NCBI GenBank assembly: GCA_023436305.1
Contig: JAEZJQ010000140.1
Span: forward strand, 1-45,436
DNA from: Bacillota bacterium
GTDB lineage: Bacteria > Bacillota > UBA4882 > UBA8346
DNA: 45,436 bases
Direction of reading: 5' to 3'
Within the stretch, counting starts at the first letter, position 1. Every line of letters starts with the position of its first letter. Positions 1-8,568 of the stretch are shown here, piece by piece. The position numbers were made by a program, and so were the translations under genes. Below the pieces are notes generated by a model that worked only from the letters and a program-made list of their open reading frames with translations, searched no databases and was not told the DNA's origin.

Positions 1-813
1 TCTGGAGCTTCTGGCGCTACCGGCGCTACCGGACCTGCTGGGGCTACCGGGGCCACTGGTGCTTCTGGAGCTTCTGGCGCTACCGGACCTGCTGGGGCTA
101 CCGGGGCCACTGGCGCTTCTGGCGCTACCGGCGCTACCGGACCTGCTGGGGCTACCGGGGCCACTGGCGCTTCTGGACCCACTGGCGCTTCTGGCGTCGG
201 TGCTACTGGTGCTACCGGGGCTACTGGACCCACTGGCGCTACCGGCGCTACCGGACCTACTGGAGCTACTGGACCCGCCGGCGCTACCGGCGCTTCTGGA
301 CCTACTGGGGCTACCGGACCTACTGGACCTACTGGGGCTACCGGGGCTACTGGACCTACTGGGGCTACCGGGGCTACCGGGGCTACTGGACCGGGATTCC
401 CAACAACATTCGCCTATATCTATAATACTGAGGCGATCGCTAATATACCTTTAGAAACAGATGTCCCATTGAGTACTAATGGTTTAATCGTAGGAAACAT
501 CACGCACACACCTGGAAGTCCTGAAGTAATCATTAATAGTAGTGGTGATTATGAAATTACTTTCATGGTAGAAGCGGAAAGAGTGAATCAATTTGCTCTA
601 TTCTTAAATGGCAATTTAATTCCGGGAACTATATTTAGTGTTGGCGCTGCAAACATACAAAATACCGGAAATGTCATTGTCGCAATAACAGCACCCGCTA
701 CTCTAACCATCCGGAATCATACTTCTTTTACATCGGTTGCGCTTCTCGAAAATATCGGTGGTACTCAAACCGCTGATGTAAATGCCATGATCAGGATAGT
801 CAAATTAGCTTAA
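1..813 (+). CDS. BclA-like collagen-repeat spore surface protein (5' partial)
   Basis: The reading frame is open from the first base, so the N-terminus lies outside the window. About 130 codons encode Gly-X-Y triplets, mostly GAT, GAS, GPA and GPT, with one imperfect Gly-Val pair at 193-198. A non-repetitive domain of about 140 residues follows, starting near GFPTTFAYIYNTEAIANIPL, and resembles the C-terminal TNF-like trimerisation domain of BclA/exosporium collagen-like proteins. Such proteins form hair-like filaments on the spore surface, and the Thr residues of the repeats are O-glycosylated in Bacillus. The repeat DNA has a higher-order unit (copies near 13-66, 76-120 and 121-174), which predicts length variation by recombination. 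A terminator follows directly, and the next gene is a glycosyltransferase. Exosporium location is inferred; other collagen-like surface proteins share this layout. Confidence 0.85.
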   Translation, partial: SGASGATGATGPAGATGATGASGASGATGPAGATGATGASGATGATGPAGATGATGASGPTGASGVGATGATGATGPTGATGATGPTGATGPAGATGASGPTGATGPTGPTGATGATGPTGATGATGATGPGFPTTFAYIYNTEAIANIPLETDVPLSTNGLIVGNITHTPGSPEVIINSSGDYEITFMVEAERVNQFALFLNGNLIPGTIFSVGAANIQNTGNVIVAITAPATLTIRNHTSFTSVALLENIGGTQTADVNAMIRIVKLA

Positions 814-822
814 ATGCATACC

Positions 823-867
823 AAGGGGCTGAATCGGAAGAATATTCCGGGCAGCCCCTTTCTTTTC
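823..867 (+). terminator. Intrinsic terminator of the collagen-like gene
   Basis: AAGGGGCTG at 823-831 pairs with CAGCCCCTT at 852-860. A second inner stem (CGGAA with TTCCG) lies in the loop, and a T-rich tail follows. The hairpin lies 10 bases after the stop codon. Confidence 0.8.
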
Positions 868-1000
868 AAAGTAATAATCAATCCATTACTCTTCTATTTC
901 AAAAGTGCCGATAGTTCAATAAACATTGCTTTATTACCCTCTCTTTTATTACCGGAAGTGAATATGATGTTATCAACTTCAATGATGAAAGGGAATGACA

Positions 1001-2215
1001 ATGAATCAATTACGTTTTCATTTGCTGGGCCTGGCTCATTTAGCTACACATAAGAATAACTCCGCTTGCGCCTATACACAAAAAATTGTTAAACTGGCTA
1101 AAATCATCAAAAGTTTCGGTCATAAGCTCTACTTTTATGGAGTCGAGGGGTCCGAGGTCGAATGTGATGAGTTTATTCAAGTCTCCAGCCAAGATATTCT
1201 CCGCCAAACTTACGGCGATTATGATCAATCCCGGGAATTCTTTAAACATGATCCCCGTGATTTAGCACACCTTACCTTTGCGCAAAATGCAATTGCGGCA
1301 ATCAATGAACGCAAACAAAAGGAAGATCTGCTGTTATGCCCGATGGGTAACTATCAAAAACCGGTGGCGGATTCGGTTCAACTGTTGGCGATTGAATCCG
1401 GAATCGGTTATACCGGGGTATTTACAGCTTATCGCATTTTTGAGTCATATGCCTGGATGCACTATATTTACGGGCTCCTGAATCAGGATGATGGCGTTTG
1501 GTATGACGCAGTAATTCCCAATTATTTCGATGTGGCCGATTTCCCGTTTCAACCCGTCAAGCAAGACTATCTGCTTTACTTTGGCCGGATAATTTCCCGG
1601 AAAGGAGTCCAGGCCGCCTCCGATGCCGCAAAGGCTACCGGTAATCAGCTTTACATTGTTGGGCAAGGCTCGTTGGATAATCCGGCGGAGGGATTAGCTT
1701 TAGGTTCCGAGAAACATATTCGGTACTTTCCAGCGGTGGGACCCAAGGAAAGAGCGGAGTTGCTTGGCAATGCCAAGGCAGTCTTAATGCCGACTTATTA
1801 TTTGGAGCCGTTCGGCGGAGTCAATGTAGAAGCTCAGCTTTGCGGTACACCGGTAATTACCAGCGACTGGGGTGCTTTCCCGGAGACGATTTTACATGGG
1901 ATCACAGGATACCGGTGCCGGGTTTTCGAGGAATTTTGCTGGGCAATTAAGAATATCCACCGGATTAAACCGCAAAATTGCCGGGACTGGGCTGCTAATA
2001 ATTACTCCCTGGAACGGGTAGGCCGTATGTATGAAGAGTATTTTCAGCGGGTACACCGGCTCTTTGAGCAAGGATGGTATCACCCCAATGATAAACGCAA
2101 AGAACTGGAATGGTTAATTCGGTACTACCCGGCTGGTTCGCTCCAGGGAAGGAAAAACCGTAGAGCTGGGGAGGTAAAGGAAAAAAAACTTCCCACGGGT
2201 TCATCAACTCATTGA
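1001..2215 (+). CDS. GT-B fold glycosyltransferase (family 4-like), C-terminus frameshifted
   Basis: This is probably a nucleotide-sugar-dependent glycosyltransferase of the retaining GT-B type. The C-terminal Rossmann half is recognisable: LLYFGRIISRKGVQAA opens the donor domain, LYIVGQG follows, and MPTYYLEPFGGVNVEAQLCG holds the E-x7-E-like donor-binding motif, followed by GTPVITSDWGAFPE. The N-terminal half (GLAHLATHK, CAYTQKI) is family-typical but diverged. The start at 1001 is chosen because AAAGGGA lies 6 bases upstream; an in-frame ATG at 995 would overlap it. Placement directly after a collagen-like gene with Thr-rich triplets suggests, by inference, that it glycosylates that protein. 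Near the end a run of eight A (2181-2188) puts the last 11 codons out of frame with a second copy of a C-terminal motif (see next entry), so the annotated C-terminus is doubtful. Confidence 0.82.
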   Translation: MNQLRFHLLGLAHLATHKNNSACAYTQKIVKLAKIIKSFGHKLYFYGVEGSEVECDEFIQVSSQDILRQTYGDYDQSREFFKHDPRDLAHLTFAQNAIAAINERKQKEDLLLCPMGNYQKPVADSVQLLAIESGIGYTGVFTAYRIFESYAWMHYIYGLLNQDDGVWYDAVIPNYFDVADFPFQPVKQDYLLYFGRIISRKGVQAASDAAKATGNQLYIVGQGSLDNPAEGLALGSEKHIRYFPAVGPKERAELLGNAKAVLMPTYYLEPFGGVNVEAQLCGTPVITSDWGAFPETILHGITGYRCRVFEEFCWAIKNIHRIKPQNCRDWAANNYSLERVGRMYEEYFQRVHRLFEQGWYHPNDKRKELEWLIRYYPAGSLQGRKNRRAGEVKEKKLPTGSSTH

Positions 2216-2291
2216 TCAAGAGTGGTACCAGCCAAACGATGAACGCACCGGACCAGAATGGTTGAACCGATTATTCGGCAGGTACCACTGA
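2189..2291 (+). other. Out-of-frame continuation of the glycosyltransferase C-terminus
   Basis: With one A fewer in the 2181-2188 run the frame continues to a stop at 2289-2291 and encodes FPRVHQLIDQEWYQPNDER followed by PEWLNRLFGRYH. This closely repeats an in-frame segment starting at 2048 (RVHRLFEQGWYHPNDKR followed by ELEWLIRYYP). A one-base shift therefore cuts off the second unit of a roughly 30-residue C-terminal repeat. The restored protein would be 429 residues. Confidence 0.75.
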
Positions 2292-2303
2292 AATCTAAAT
2301 TAA

Positions 2304-4289
2304 TTAAGTGAGCTTCCGCATGGTCCGTAACTCATCGGCAAACTCTTTAAATGATTTCGGTTTGTTGAAATAAAAACCCTGCAAAATACATTCTTTGGCA
2401 TTGAGTATTTCAATCTGTTCCTTTTTTTCAATTCCACTGATAATAATATCCAAATTCCGGCTCTTGATTAAATCCAGCAAAATCAACAAAAAACTTTGAT
2501 CACTGGCACTTTCGGTGATATTCTCCACATACGCTTTATCGATCTTCACAATGGTATTTGGCGGCAGGTTTTGCAACAGATTAAACATGGATTTACCCCG
2601 ACCCAGGCCGTCAATGGTAAACTGAATTCCTGTTTTTGAAAGTTCATTGATGACCAGTAACGCTTTTTCAGGATCTTGCAAGGAAAACTTTTCTTCAAAC
2701 CCCAGCTTAAGATATTCCGGACTCAATTCAGCCTCTTCCAAGGCCGAATTGATGATACTTACAAAATTCGGATCATAAAACTGCTTAATAGTACAGTTAA
2801 CCAGCACGAACAGATCTTTATACCCCAACTGGTGGAGTTCTTTTAAATGCCGGCAGGCGGTACTTAATACATGCTCCCCAATTTTAAGGATGATATTCGA
2901 CTTTTCGGCCATGAATATAAAATCATCCGGTTTCAATATGCCCTTGGTCGGATGAATCCAACGAACCAGGGCTTCAATACCGATAATTTGTTTTTTATTA
3001 TTAAACAGACTTTGATACTCCAAATCAATTTCCTGATTAGCCAAAGCCGACTTTAAGTCTTTTTCCAAAACCAGTTGTTGAATAAACACCGAATCCTTAA
3101 ACTTGTCAAAGAACAAGTAAACACCCCGGGCTCCTTTGGCCCGGTACATCGCCAGATCGGCATATTTTAAAAGGATACTGCCGTTGGTGGAATCTTCCGG
3201 ATAAATACTGATCCCGATGCTGCACGAGATTTGGATCTCATGGTCGGCGATAAAGTATTCCTTTTTGATACTCTCCAATAGTTCCGCTGCAATCTGCTTG
3301 ACTTTTTCTTTATCCTGAAGAGCAATAATCGCGGTGAATTCATCCCCTCCCAGCCGGTAAATGGCATCAATCACCGGTTTTTGGCAGTCCTTACGATCGG
3401 AAACATGGCTCATTTGATAGGCATACCCGTTTAACACCGTTTTAATCCGCACGGCAATCTCCTTGAGCAGTAGGTCGCCCACGTCATGCCCGAAAAGGTC
3501 ATTAACCTGTTTGAACCCATCGATGTCGAGAAAAAACAGATAAAAGGTTTCTTTCTTGGCCAAATCGGCGTTGGAATTGATTATCCCATAAATGGATTGA
3601 TAAAAAGAATACCGGTTCAGCAGCCCCGTTAATTGATCGTGATTGGCGATATAAGTTAATTGTTCTTCTTTTTCTTTCCGAAGGTGAATTTCCGAGGTTA
3701 ACTTTTCCACCATTTCTTTTAAATCCTGAGTGCGTTTTTTTACTTCAATTTCAAGATTTTCAATATGTTCCCGGTTTAACCGTTCCAAATTCCATTTAGT
3801 GGTTAACGCTAGGGCGATTTGTTTCACCGAAACATTGTCAAAAGGCTTTTTGATAAATAATAAATGATCCGTCTGCCCGAATTTATAAAGAATTTGATCC
3901 CACGAATAATCGGAATATGCAGTACAAATTACGACTTCAATATAGGGATTGATACCCCAAATTTTTTCGATGGTTTGGACCCCATCCATTCCGGGTGGCA
4001 TCCTTACATCCATGAAAATAAGCGAATACGGTTCTTTTTCACAGTCCGCCTTGAGGACCATTTTAATGGCTTCATCCCCCTGGAAAGCATCGTCGATTTG
4101 GTATCGTATTGAAATGGATTTATCGTTTTTCGAAGTACTCTGATCGTTATCTCCGAATAATTCATCTTTCAGAAGCTGCATTTCATAATCCTGTTGATTA
4201 ATCCGTGCCGGATTAAGGATATTCTTAATGTCTTCATGGATATCCTGATTATCATCAACAATCAATATCCTGGCTGTTCTCTCTTTCAT
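2304..4289 (-). CDS. Response regulator with REC, GGDEF and degenerate EAL domains
   Basis: The protein has 661 residues. An N-terminal receiver domain carries the acidic pair at D12-D13, the likely phosphoacceptor D94 (FMDVRMPPGMDG) and the KKPF lysine near 148, with an unusual insertion around residues 25-60. A coiled coil (about 168-215) leads to a GGDEF domain with an intact GGDEF at 314-318, so it should make cyclic di-GMP. The RxxD inhibitory site is not intact (PVID in its place). The EAL domain keeps EAL (439-441) and KID, but the usual DDFG is DGLG (560-563) and the usual AEGVE is ISGIE, so phosphodiesterase activity is doubtful. The ATG at 4289 has GAGGGG upstream. The gene follows the sensor kinase at 4480-7071 by 190 bp, which is the likely phosphodonor. 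Confidence 0.9.
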   Translation of the reverse strand: MKERTARILIVDDNQDIHEDIKNILNPARINQQDYEMQLLKDELFGDNDQSTSKNDKSISIRYQIDDAFQGDEAIKMVLKADCEKEPYSLIFMDVRMPPGMDGVQTIEKIWGINPYIEVVICTAYSDYSWDQILYKFGQTDHLLFIKKPFDNVSVKQIALALTTKWNLERLNREHIENLEIEVKKRTQDLKEMVEKLTSEIHLRKEKEEQLTYIANHDQLTGLLNRYSFYQSIYGIINSNADLAKKETFYLFFLDIDGFKQVNDLFGHDVGDLLLKEIAVRIKTVLNGYAYQMSHVSDRKDCQKPVIDAIYRLGGDEFTAIIALQDKEKVKQIAAELLESIKKEYFIADHEIQISCSIGISIYPEDSTNGSILLKYADLAMYRAKGARGVYLFFDKFKDSVFIQQLVLEKDLKSALANQEIDLEYQSLFNNKKQIIGIEALVRWIHPTKGILKPDDFIFMAEKSNIILKIGEHVLSTACRHLKELHQLGYKDLFVLVNCTIKQFYDPNFVSIINSALEEAELSPEYLKLGFEEKFSLQDPEKALLVINELSKTGIQFTIDGLGRGKSMFNLLQNLPPNTIVKIDKAYVENITESASDQSFLLILLDLIKSRNLDIIISGIEKKEQIEILNAKECILQGFYFNKPKSFKEFADELRTMRKLT

Positions 4290-4479
4290 GATAACGCCCC
4301 TCGATAAATATTTTAAATACTGGGATATTTTAATACATTACTTGAATGTTCGACTTTTGGCTTTTACTTAAGACAGTTTAATTATACTAGTTTCTTCGGC
4401 TAAAAAACCAAATTATTTAAGTTTTCTTTTAAATCTGTTTCCCCTTTGTTTTTTCCCAAAACTAGAGATAAACGTATCC

Positions 4480-7071
4480 CTAATTTTCTTTAAACTGTAA
4501 TACAAAAGTGGATCCTTTCCCTGAACCCTGGCTTTCCGCCCAGATCTTGCCACCCATTTCCGTCATATAATTGGCGCAACTATGAAGCCCGAATCCATGA
4601 CCCTGTTGTTTGGTCGTAAATCCATACCGGAAGATGCTTTTAATAAATTCGGGAGGTATCCCCTGCCCGGTATCGGTAAAGCGAAGATAAACCCCCTGGT
4701 TGTCATGAGTTAATGATAAAATGATCTGACGCTTTTTCTCCGGAGTTTCCAACATGGCATCCTTGGCATTATTGAATAAATTGATCAGGATATGCAGTAA
4801 TTTATTTTTTTGAGCCAAGATTTGGGGAATGGTTTTAAAATTCCGGATGATCTTAATTTGATACTTGTCAAGCACCACCGATTGCATTTTGAGAGCATCT
4901 TCAACCACATTGACCAAGTCAATTCGCTCCAAAGTAGGCAAGTTACTGGCATAATTTTGCTGGGCAATGATAATTTCGTTCACTAAATTGATCCGGTCCA
5001 TCAAACGGTTAAGATGGTAAAAAATTTGCTGATGCAATTCGGTGAAAGGAACCTCCAGCTTAAAATAAAACTGCAACAGTTTTTCTCCTTTGGGATCATT
5101 GACGATAAAATCCTTGAGATCACCGGCATGACTTCTCAAAAGGCTATTGGCCTGTTTAAAATCATCCAGGGGAGAATTTCTCAAGACATCCCGGATCAAA
5201 GCCAGCGAGGTGTTGATACTGTTTAGAACATTTCCGACATTATGTAGAGTTCCGGTGGCAACATCAGCCATACCGGCTTTATGAGCCGTCTCCACCAATT
5301 CCTGCTGCATGACGGTAAGTTCCAGGTTGGCATTTTGTAGCCTTTCAATCAAAATTGCTCCTTTTAGCGCAGTGCTCAATAACACTGATAATGTATAGTA
5401 AATACGCTCGTCCAGCGGACCGGGTTCAAATAATACTACCCCAAAATATTCGTCGGCCACGGAAAGCAAATAAGCAAATAAAGTATAACGCCGGTTTCGG
5501 GGAATATTTTGCAACAAGTCCTTAAGGGAAGACGGACTGTCAACTTTTAAATCGATGCGATGATGATCAATATACTTAAAAGTAAGTCTGGCTTCATCAA
5601 TCGCTTCTCGATCCTGTTTGAACAAAAACAGGTAGCAACTGGGAATCTTAAGCAACGGCAGGCTTAATTCTAAAAGCTCCAATAGCTTTTGGGTGTGAAA
5701 AGTCGTAATTAGGTCCTGGCTGATTTTATGAAGCATCTGATTCAATTGATTGGTCTTAAGTTCTTGGAGTCCTAATAGATTGACCGCCTTTTCCTCAATG
5801 GTGATCCGGGCTTGATGCCAAAGATCTTCCGCCCAAATTAGGTCCTTTTTCTCCTCCGCTAAGTACGGTAGTATCAGTTTACGAAGATTGGAAATAAAAT
5901 CCTCGATGCCCGAAGCGTCTGTATGTTGTTGTTGGTAAATCACCAATTGTTCTTCCAACACCTGCAGAAACCGGGAATTGGTTTTCGATTCCAGATCGTC
6001 AATAAACGTGTTGCAAAGACCGGCCACATCAAATTCCGGTTCGGGAAACTTTCGGCTTATTTCTTGATATATTTGGGTCCGATCAATTCGAAAACTTTTT
6101 TGTTCGCCAATTTCCGATTCGGCGGCTGCTAAATTCACCGAATTGGAAATACATCCGCAAGACCGGCGCAGGATGAGCCTCCCCGGCACGTATGTGGTAA
6201 ACGGAATATTTTTATTTTTAGCGGTTAACATTTCGATAAATCGTTCGCAACCATAAAAACCAAGTTCCCAAAACGGAAAATAGACAGTAGTAATCGGTGT
6301 GGTGGCATATTTGGCGAAATCATCATCCTCATAACCCACTAATTTGATATCATCGGGAACTTTCATTCCCCTGTGATTCAACTCCGCTAAAATGTTTATC
6401 GTTTCATCGTTATATGATGAAACAATCGCATCGTAAAAACCCATACGTTGATCAAATAAGATGGAAGTGGCCTGTTTGGCCCGCAGTTCCAGATCGATTT
6501 CCGCCGAACTCAATTCACCGGCGGTTATTAGTAATTGGGGATCATAAATACCGTATTCCCGCATGACTTCCTTATAAATCTGGACCCGATTATCCTCAAG
6601 CACTTCATTGAGATGCACCGGCGAAATATAAGCTATTCTTCGGCAGTGATGAACTTGTATGAGATGAAGCAATTGTTCCCGAAGGCAAATTCCGCCATCG
6701 GTAATTGCGCTTGGAATATTTGGAAACCCCGCGCCCAAACTAAACAAGGGGATTTTTAAATATCCGAGAAAATCCTGAGGATTGACACTGATAAATTGCA
6801 GCCAACCCAAAAACATTAACCCGTCAAGGTTTTGTTCCTTAATGATTTCCAGCAGGGTTTTAATCGCACGGCGCAGTTCTTTTTCGCCGATATCTCTACC
6901 CAACCCGCCAAATTGAATGATGTTGGCGTCATTTTTTTGGGCGGCCTTTAAAATACCCGCCATCATTTGATTGTTGGAGTCGTTATCCTCATGATAACTT
7001 AAAAAGCCGAGAGTTAATCGCTGATTTCTTAACGAAAACGCTTGCTTTACATTCGGCATCTCTTGACCCAC
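4480..7071 (-). CDS. Soluble LacI/periplasmic-binding-protein-like sensor histidine kinase
   Basis: The protein has 863 residues and shows no signal peptide or membrane segment, so ligand sensing is probably cytoplasmic. Residues about 18-300 form a LacI-type sugar-binding fold (LGFLSYHEDNDSNNQM, DAIVSSYNDET, VPDDIKLVGYEDDDFAKYAT) and end in the RRSCGC motif (C305, C307) typical of stand-alone sensor versions of this fold. A helical and GAF-like middle follows. The histidine box is of the HN type (ATGTLHNVGNVLNS, His near 610), and the ATPase domain has DTGQGIPPEF and GHGFGLHS. The GTG start at 7071 is uncertain; an ATG four codons later is equally possible, as neither has a strong Shine-Dalgarno site. 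The partner is probably the downstream REC-GGDEF protein, linking sugar sensing to cyclic di-GMP. The ligand is unknown. Confidence 0.88.
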   Translation of the reverse strand: MGQEMPNVKQAFSLRNQRLTLGFLSYHEDNDSNNQMMAGILKAAQKNDANIIQFGGLGRDIGEKELRRAIKTLLEIIKEQNLDGLMFLGWLQFISVNPQDFLGYLKIPLFSLGAGFPNIPSAITDGGICLREQLLHLIQVHHCRRIAYISPVHLNEVLEDNRVQIYKEVMREYGIYDPQLLITAGELSSAEIDLELRAKQATSILFDQRMGFYDAIVSSYNDETINILAELNHRGMKVPDDIKLVGYEDDDFAKYATTPITTVYFPFWELGFYGCERFIEMLTAKNKNIPFTTYVPGRLILRRSCGCISNSVNLAAAESEIGEQKSFRIDRTQIYQEISRKFPEPEFDVAGLCNTFIDDLESKTNSRFLQVLEEQLVIYQQQHTDASGIEDFISNLRKLILPYLAEEKKDLIWAEDLWHQARITIEEKAVNLLGLQELKTNQLNQMLHKISQDLITTFHTQKLLELLELSLPLLKIPSCYLFLFKQDREAIDEARLTFKYIDHHRIDLKVDSPSSLKDLLQNIPRNRRYTLFAYLLSVADEYFGVVLFEPGPLDERIYYTLSVLLSTALKGAILIERLQNANLELTVMQQELVETAHKAGMADVATGTLHNVGNVLNSINTSLALIRDVLRNSPLDDFKQANSLLRSHAGDLKDFIVNDPKGEKLLQFYFKLEVPFTELHQQIFYHLNRLMDRINLVNEIIIAQQNYASNLPTLERIDLVNVVEDALKMQSVVLDKYQIKIIRNFKTIPQILAQKNKLLHILINLFNNAKDAMLETPEKKRQIILSLTHDNQGVYLRFTDTGQGIPPEFIKSIFRYGFTTKQQGHGFGLHSCANYMTEMGGKIWAESQGSGKGSTFVLQFKEN

Positions 7072-7139
7072 CCAAGTATTTTTTATTTGCTTACTTACCG
7101 TCCATTTCTGTGTAGCACAACCGAATTAACAATTTGTTT

Positions 7140-7167
7140 ATCATATTATTCATAAATTTGAAGTAAA
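7140..7167 (-). promoter_or_regulatory. Candidate sigma-A promoter for the LacI-type kinase
   Basis: On the minus strand TTTACT (7162-7167) and TATGAT (7140-7145) are separated by 16 bases, about 70 bp upstream of the kinase start. The call rests on motif match only. Confidence 0.4.
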
Positions 7168-7261
7168 TCAATTCATTGTTTTATATTTATTATATAGATT
7201 TTCGGCTTATATGCCGTTTCGAATAATGGTGTTTTTGGGATGGAACTGAATGAATCCGGTT

Positions 7262-7430
7262 TATGTATTTTGGGAAATTGTAATGAATGTAACACCTTTT
7301 CAGGGCCCGGCTCTGAGCCGCCCACCCATTCCCGGCAGAATATGGCGTAACTTTGCAACCCGGTTCAACGGCCGTTACCCTTGTGGTAAATCCATCTGAA
7401 TAGATCTTCGGTTGAAATAAAGATTATTAT
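7262..7430 (-). pseudogene. Eroded remnant of a histidine-kinase ATPase domain
   Basis: No frame is open throughout, but minus-strand fragments in different frames match the C-terminus of the adjacent intact kinase. GFTTRV matches GFTTKQ, GLQSYAIFCRE matches GLHSCANYMTE, and GMGGRLRAGPEKGVTFI matches EMGGKIWAES through KGSTFV. The DNA also aligns with about 4540-4640, for example sharing GGTAAATCCAT/CGTAAATCCAT and CCACCCATT. Only about 170 bp remain recognisable. It is probably the decayed end of a duplicated or related kinase gene. Confidence 0.7.
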
Positions 7431-7849
7431 AATAAACATTTATATTCTAACCCCTTGAAAAACAAAAAAGAACGGCTAAAGAATTACCTTATTCTACCGT
7501 ATTAAATAGTATAAGAAATGGAGAGGATTAAAAAAGAAATAAACCATGAAAACTTTTCCATAAAAAAAAAGAAAGAGCACGTATAGCTCTTTTTTATAAG
7601 GGACAGAAAAGGAGAAAGAATGAGAAATCATTTGATTATCAGTATGTAACATGTAACGAATGAATTCCATCATTGTTCCCAAATTTGGTCTAATTTATAA
7701 TAATATTTAATGAAACGGTCAAAGTCTTATGAATCATACTTCTTGTTCTTCATCATATCTTCACATAAATTCGTTATAATATTCAGGGAATATTTCTGAT
7801 AAACGATGGACATTAGAGAAAGCATTCCCCCGCAATTCAATTCCTAATT
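7431..7849. other. AT-rich intergenic region
   Basis: There is no credible gene here. It contains an isolated hairpin (next entry), and near its end a TATAAT at 7775-7780 that may be the -10 of the following two-component operon; a good -35 was not found. Confidence 0.5.
7572..7596. terminator. Orphan bidirectional terminator-like hairpin
   Basis: AAAGAGC and GCTCTTT flank a 7-base loop, with six T on one side and a long A run on the other, so it could stop transcription in both directions. No intact gene ends here; it may be left from a lost gene next to the kinase remnant. Confidence 0.5.
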
Positions 7850-7870
7850 ATGATAGGAGGCTCCATACCG

Positions 7871-8566
7871 GTGAATTCTAAAAAAATTATGGTGGTTGAT
7901 GATGAACCCAATATCGTGGCGGTTATTCGCTCTTATTTAGAAACAGACGGGCATCAAGTTTTTGAAGCATTTGATGGTAGGCAGGCCATAGCTGTATTCG
8001 AAAAAGTCCATCCGGATTTAGTAATTCTAGATTTAATGCTACCGGAGATTTCCGGTGAAGATGTTTGCCGGCGGCTCCGGAATATCTCCCGGGTACCGAT
8101 CATTATGCTTACCGCCAGGGCCGAAGAAGAAAACATCATTGGCGGACTGAAGCTAGGGGCCGACGATTACGTAACCAAACCATTCGCCCCCCGGCAATTG
8201 GCAGCCCGGGTGGAAGCGTTACTACGCCGGACCGCCAACGAACCAGTCCCCTTGGCAGAAATCGTCTCCCTGGATAATGGAACGTTAACGGTGGATAATC
8301 TCAAACATGAAGTACGCAAAGACGGCAAGAGCGTCAATTTAACTCCCAGCGAATATTCCCTGTTATTGACGCTCGTCAAATATCCGCATAAGACTTTCAC
8401 CCGGGAAGAGTTGGTAACTTTCACCTTTGGGGAGGATTATGAGGGCTATGATCGGACCATTGATACCCACATCAAAAATCTGCGGCAAAAATTAGAGACG
8501 GAACCCAAGTCACCCCGGTACATTATGACGGTTCACGGTATCGGTTACCGCTTCGGAGGTGAGTAA
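7871..8566 (+). CDS. OmpR/PhoB-family response regulator
   Basis: This is a DNA-binding response regulator of 231 residues. The receiver domain has the acidic pair (VVDDEPN), phosphoacceptor Asp in VILDLMLPEISG, and the switch Thr and Lys in MLTA and VTKPF. The C-terminal winged helix ends with the family-typical TIDTHIKNLRQKLE and YIMTVHGIGYRFGG. The GTG start at 7871 is preferred over an in-frame ATG at 7850 because AGGAGG at 7855-7860 lies 10 bases before it and would fall inside the longer version. The kinase gene starts 2 bases after the stop, so the two form an operon and a cognate pair. The target genes are unknown. Confidence 0.93.
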   Translation: MNSKKIMVVDDEPNIVAVIRSYLETDGHQVFEAFDGRQAIAVFEKVHPDLVILDLMLPEISGEDVCRRLRNISRVPIIMLTARAEEENIIGGLKLGADDYVTKPFAPRQLAARVEALLRRTANEPVPLAEIVSLDNGTLTVDNLKHEVRKDGKSVNLTPSEYSLLLTLVKYPHKTFTREELVTFTFGEDYEGYDRTIDTHIKNLRQKLETEPKSPRYIMTVHGIGYRFGGE

Positions 8567-8568
8567 TT

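Noticed and set aside
1..393. Short regular repeats resembling a CRISPR array
   Set aside because: The period is the 9-bp collagen codon pattern in an open frame, with no spacers.
59..454. Leu/Pro-rich open frame overlapping the collagen repeats
   Set aside because: It is a by-product of the GC-rich repeat; the collagen frame continues into a conserved domain.
814..1053. 79-codon frame after the collagen gene
   Set aside because: It runs through the terminator hairpin and has no Shine-Dalgarno or family resemblance.
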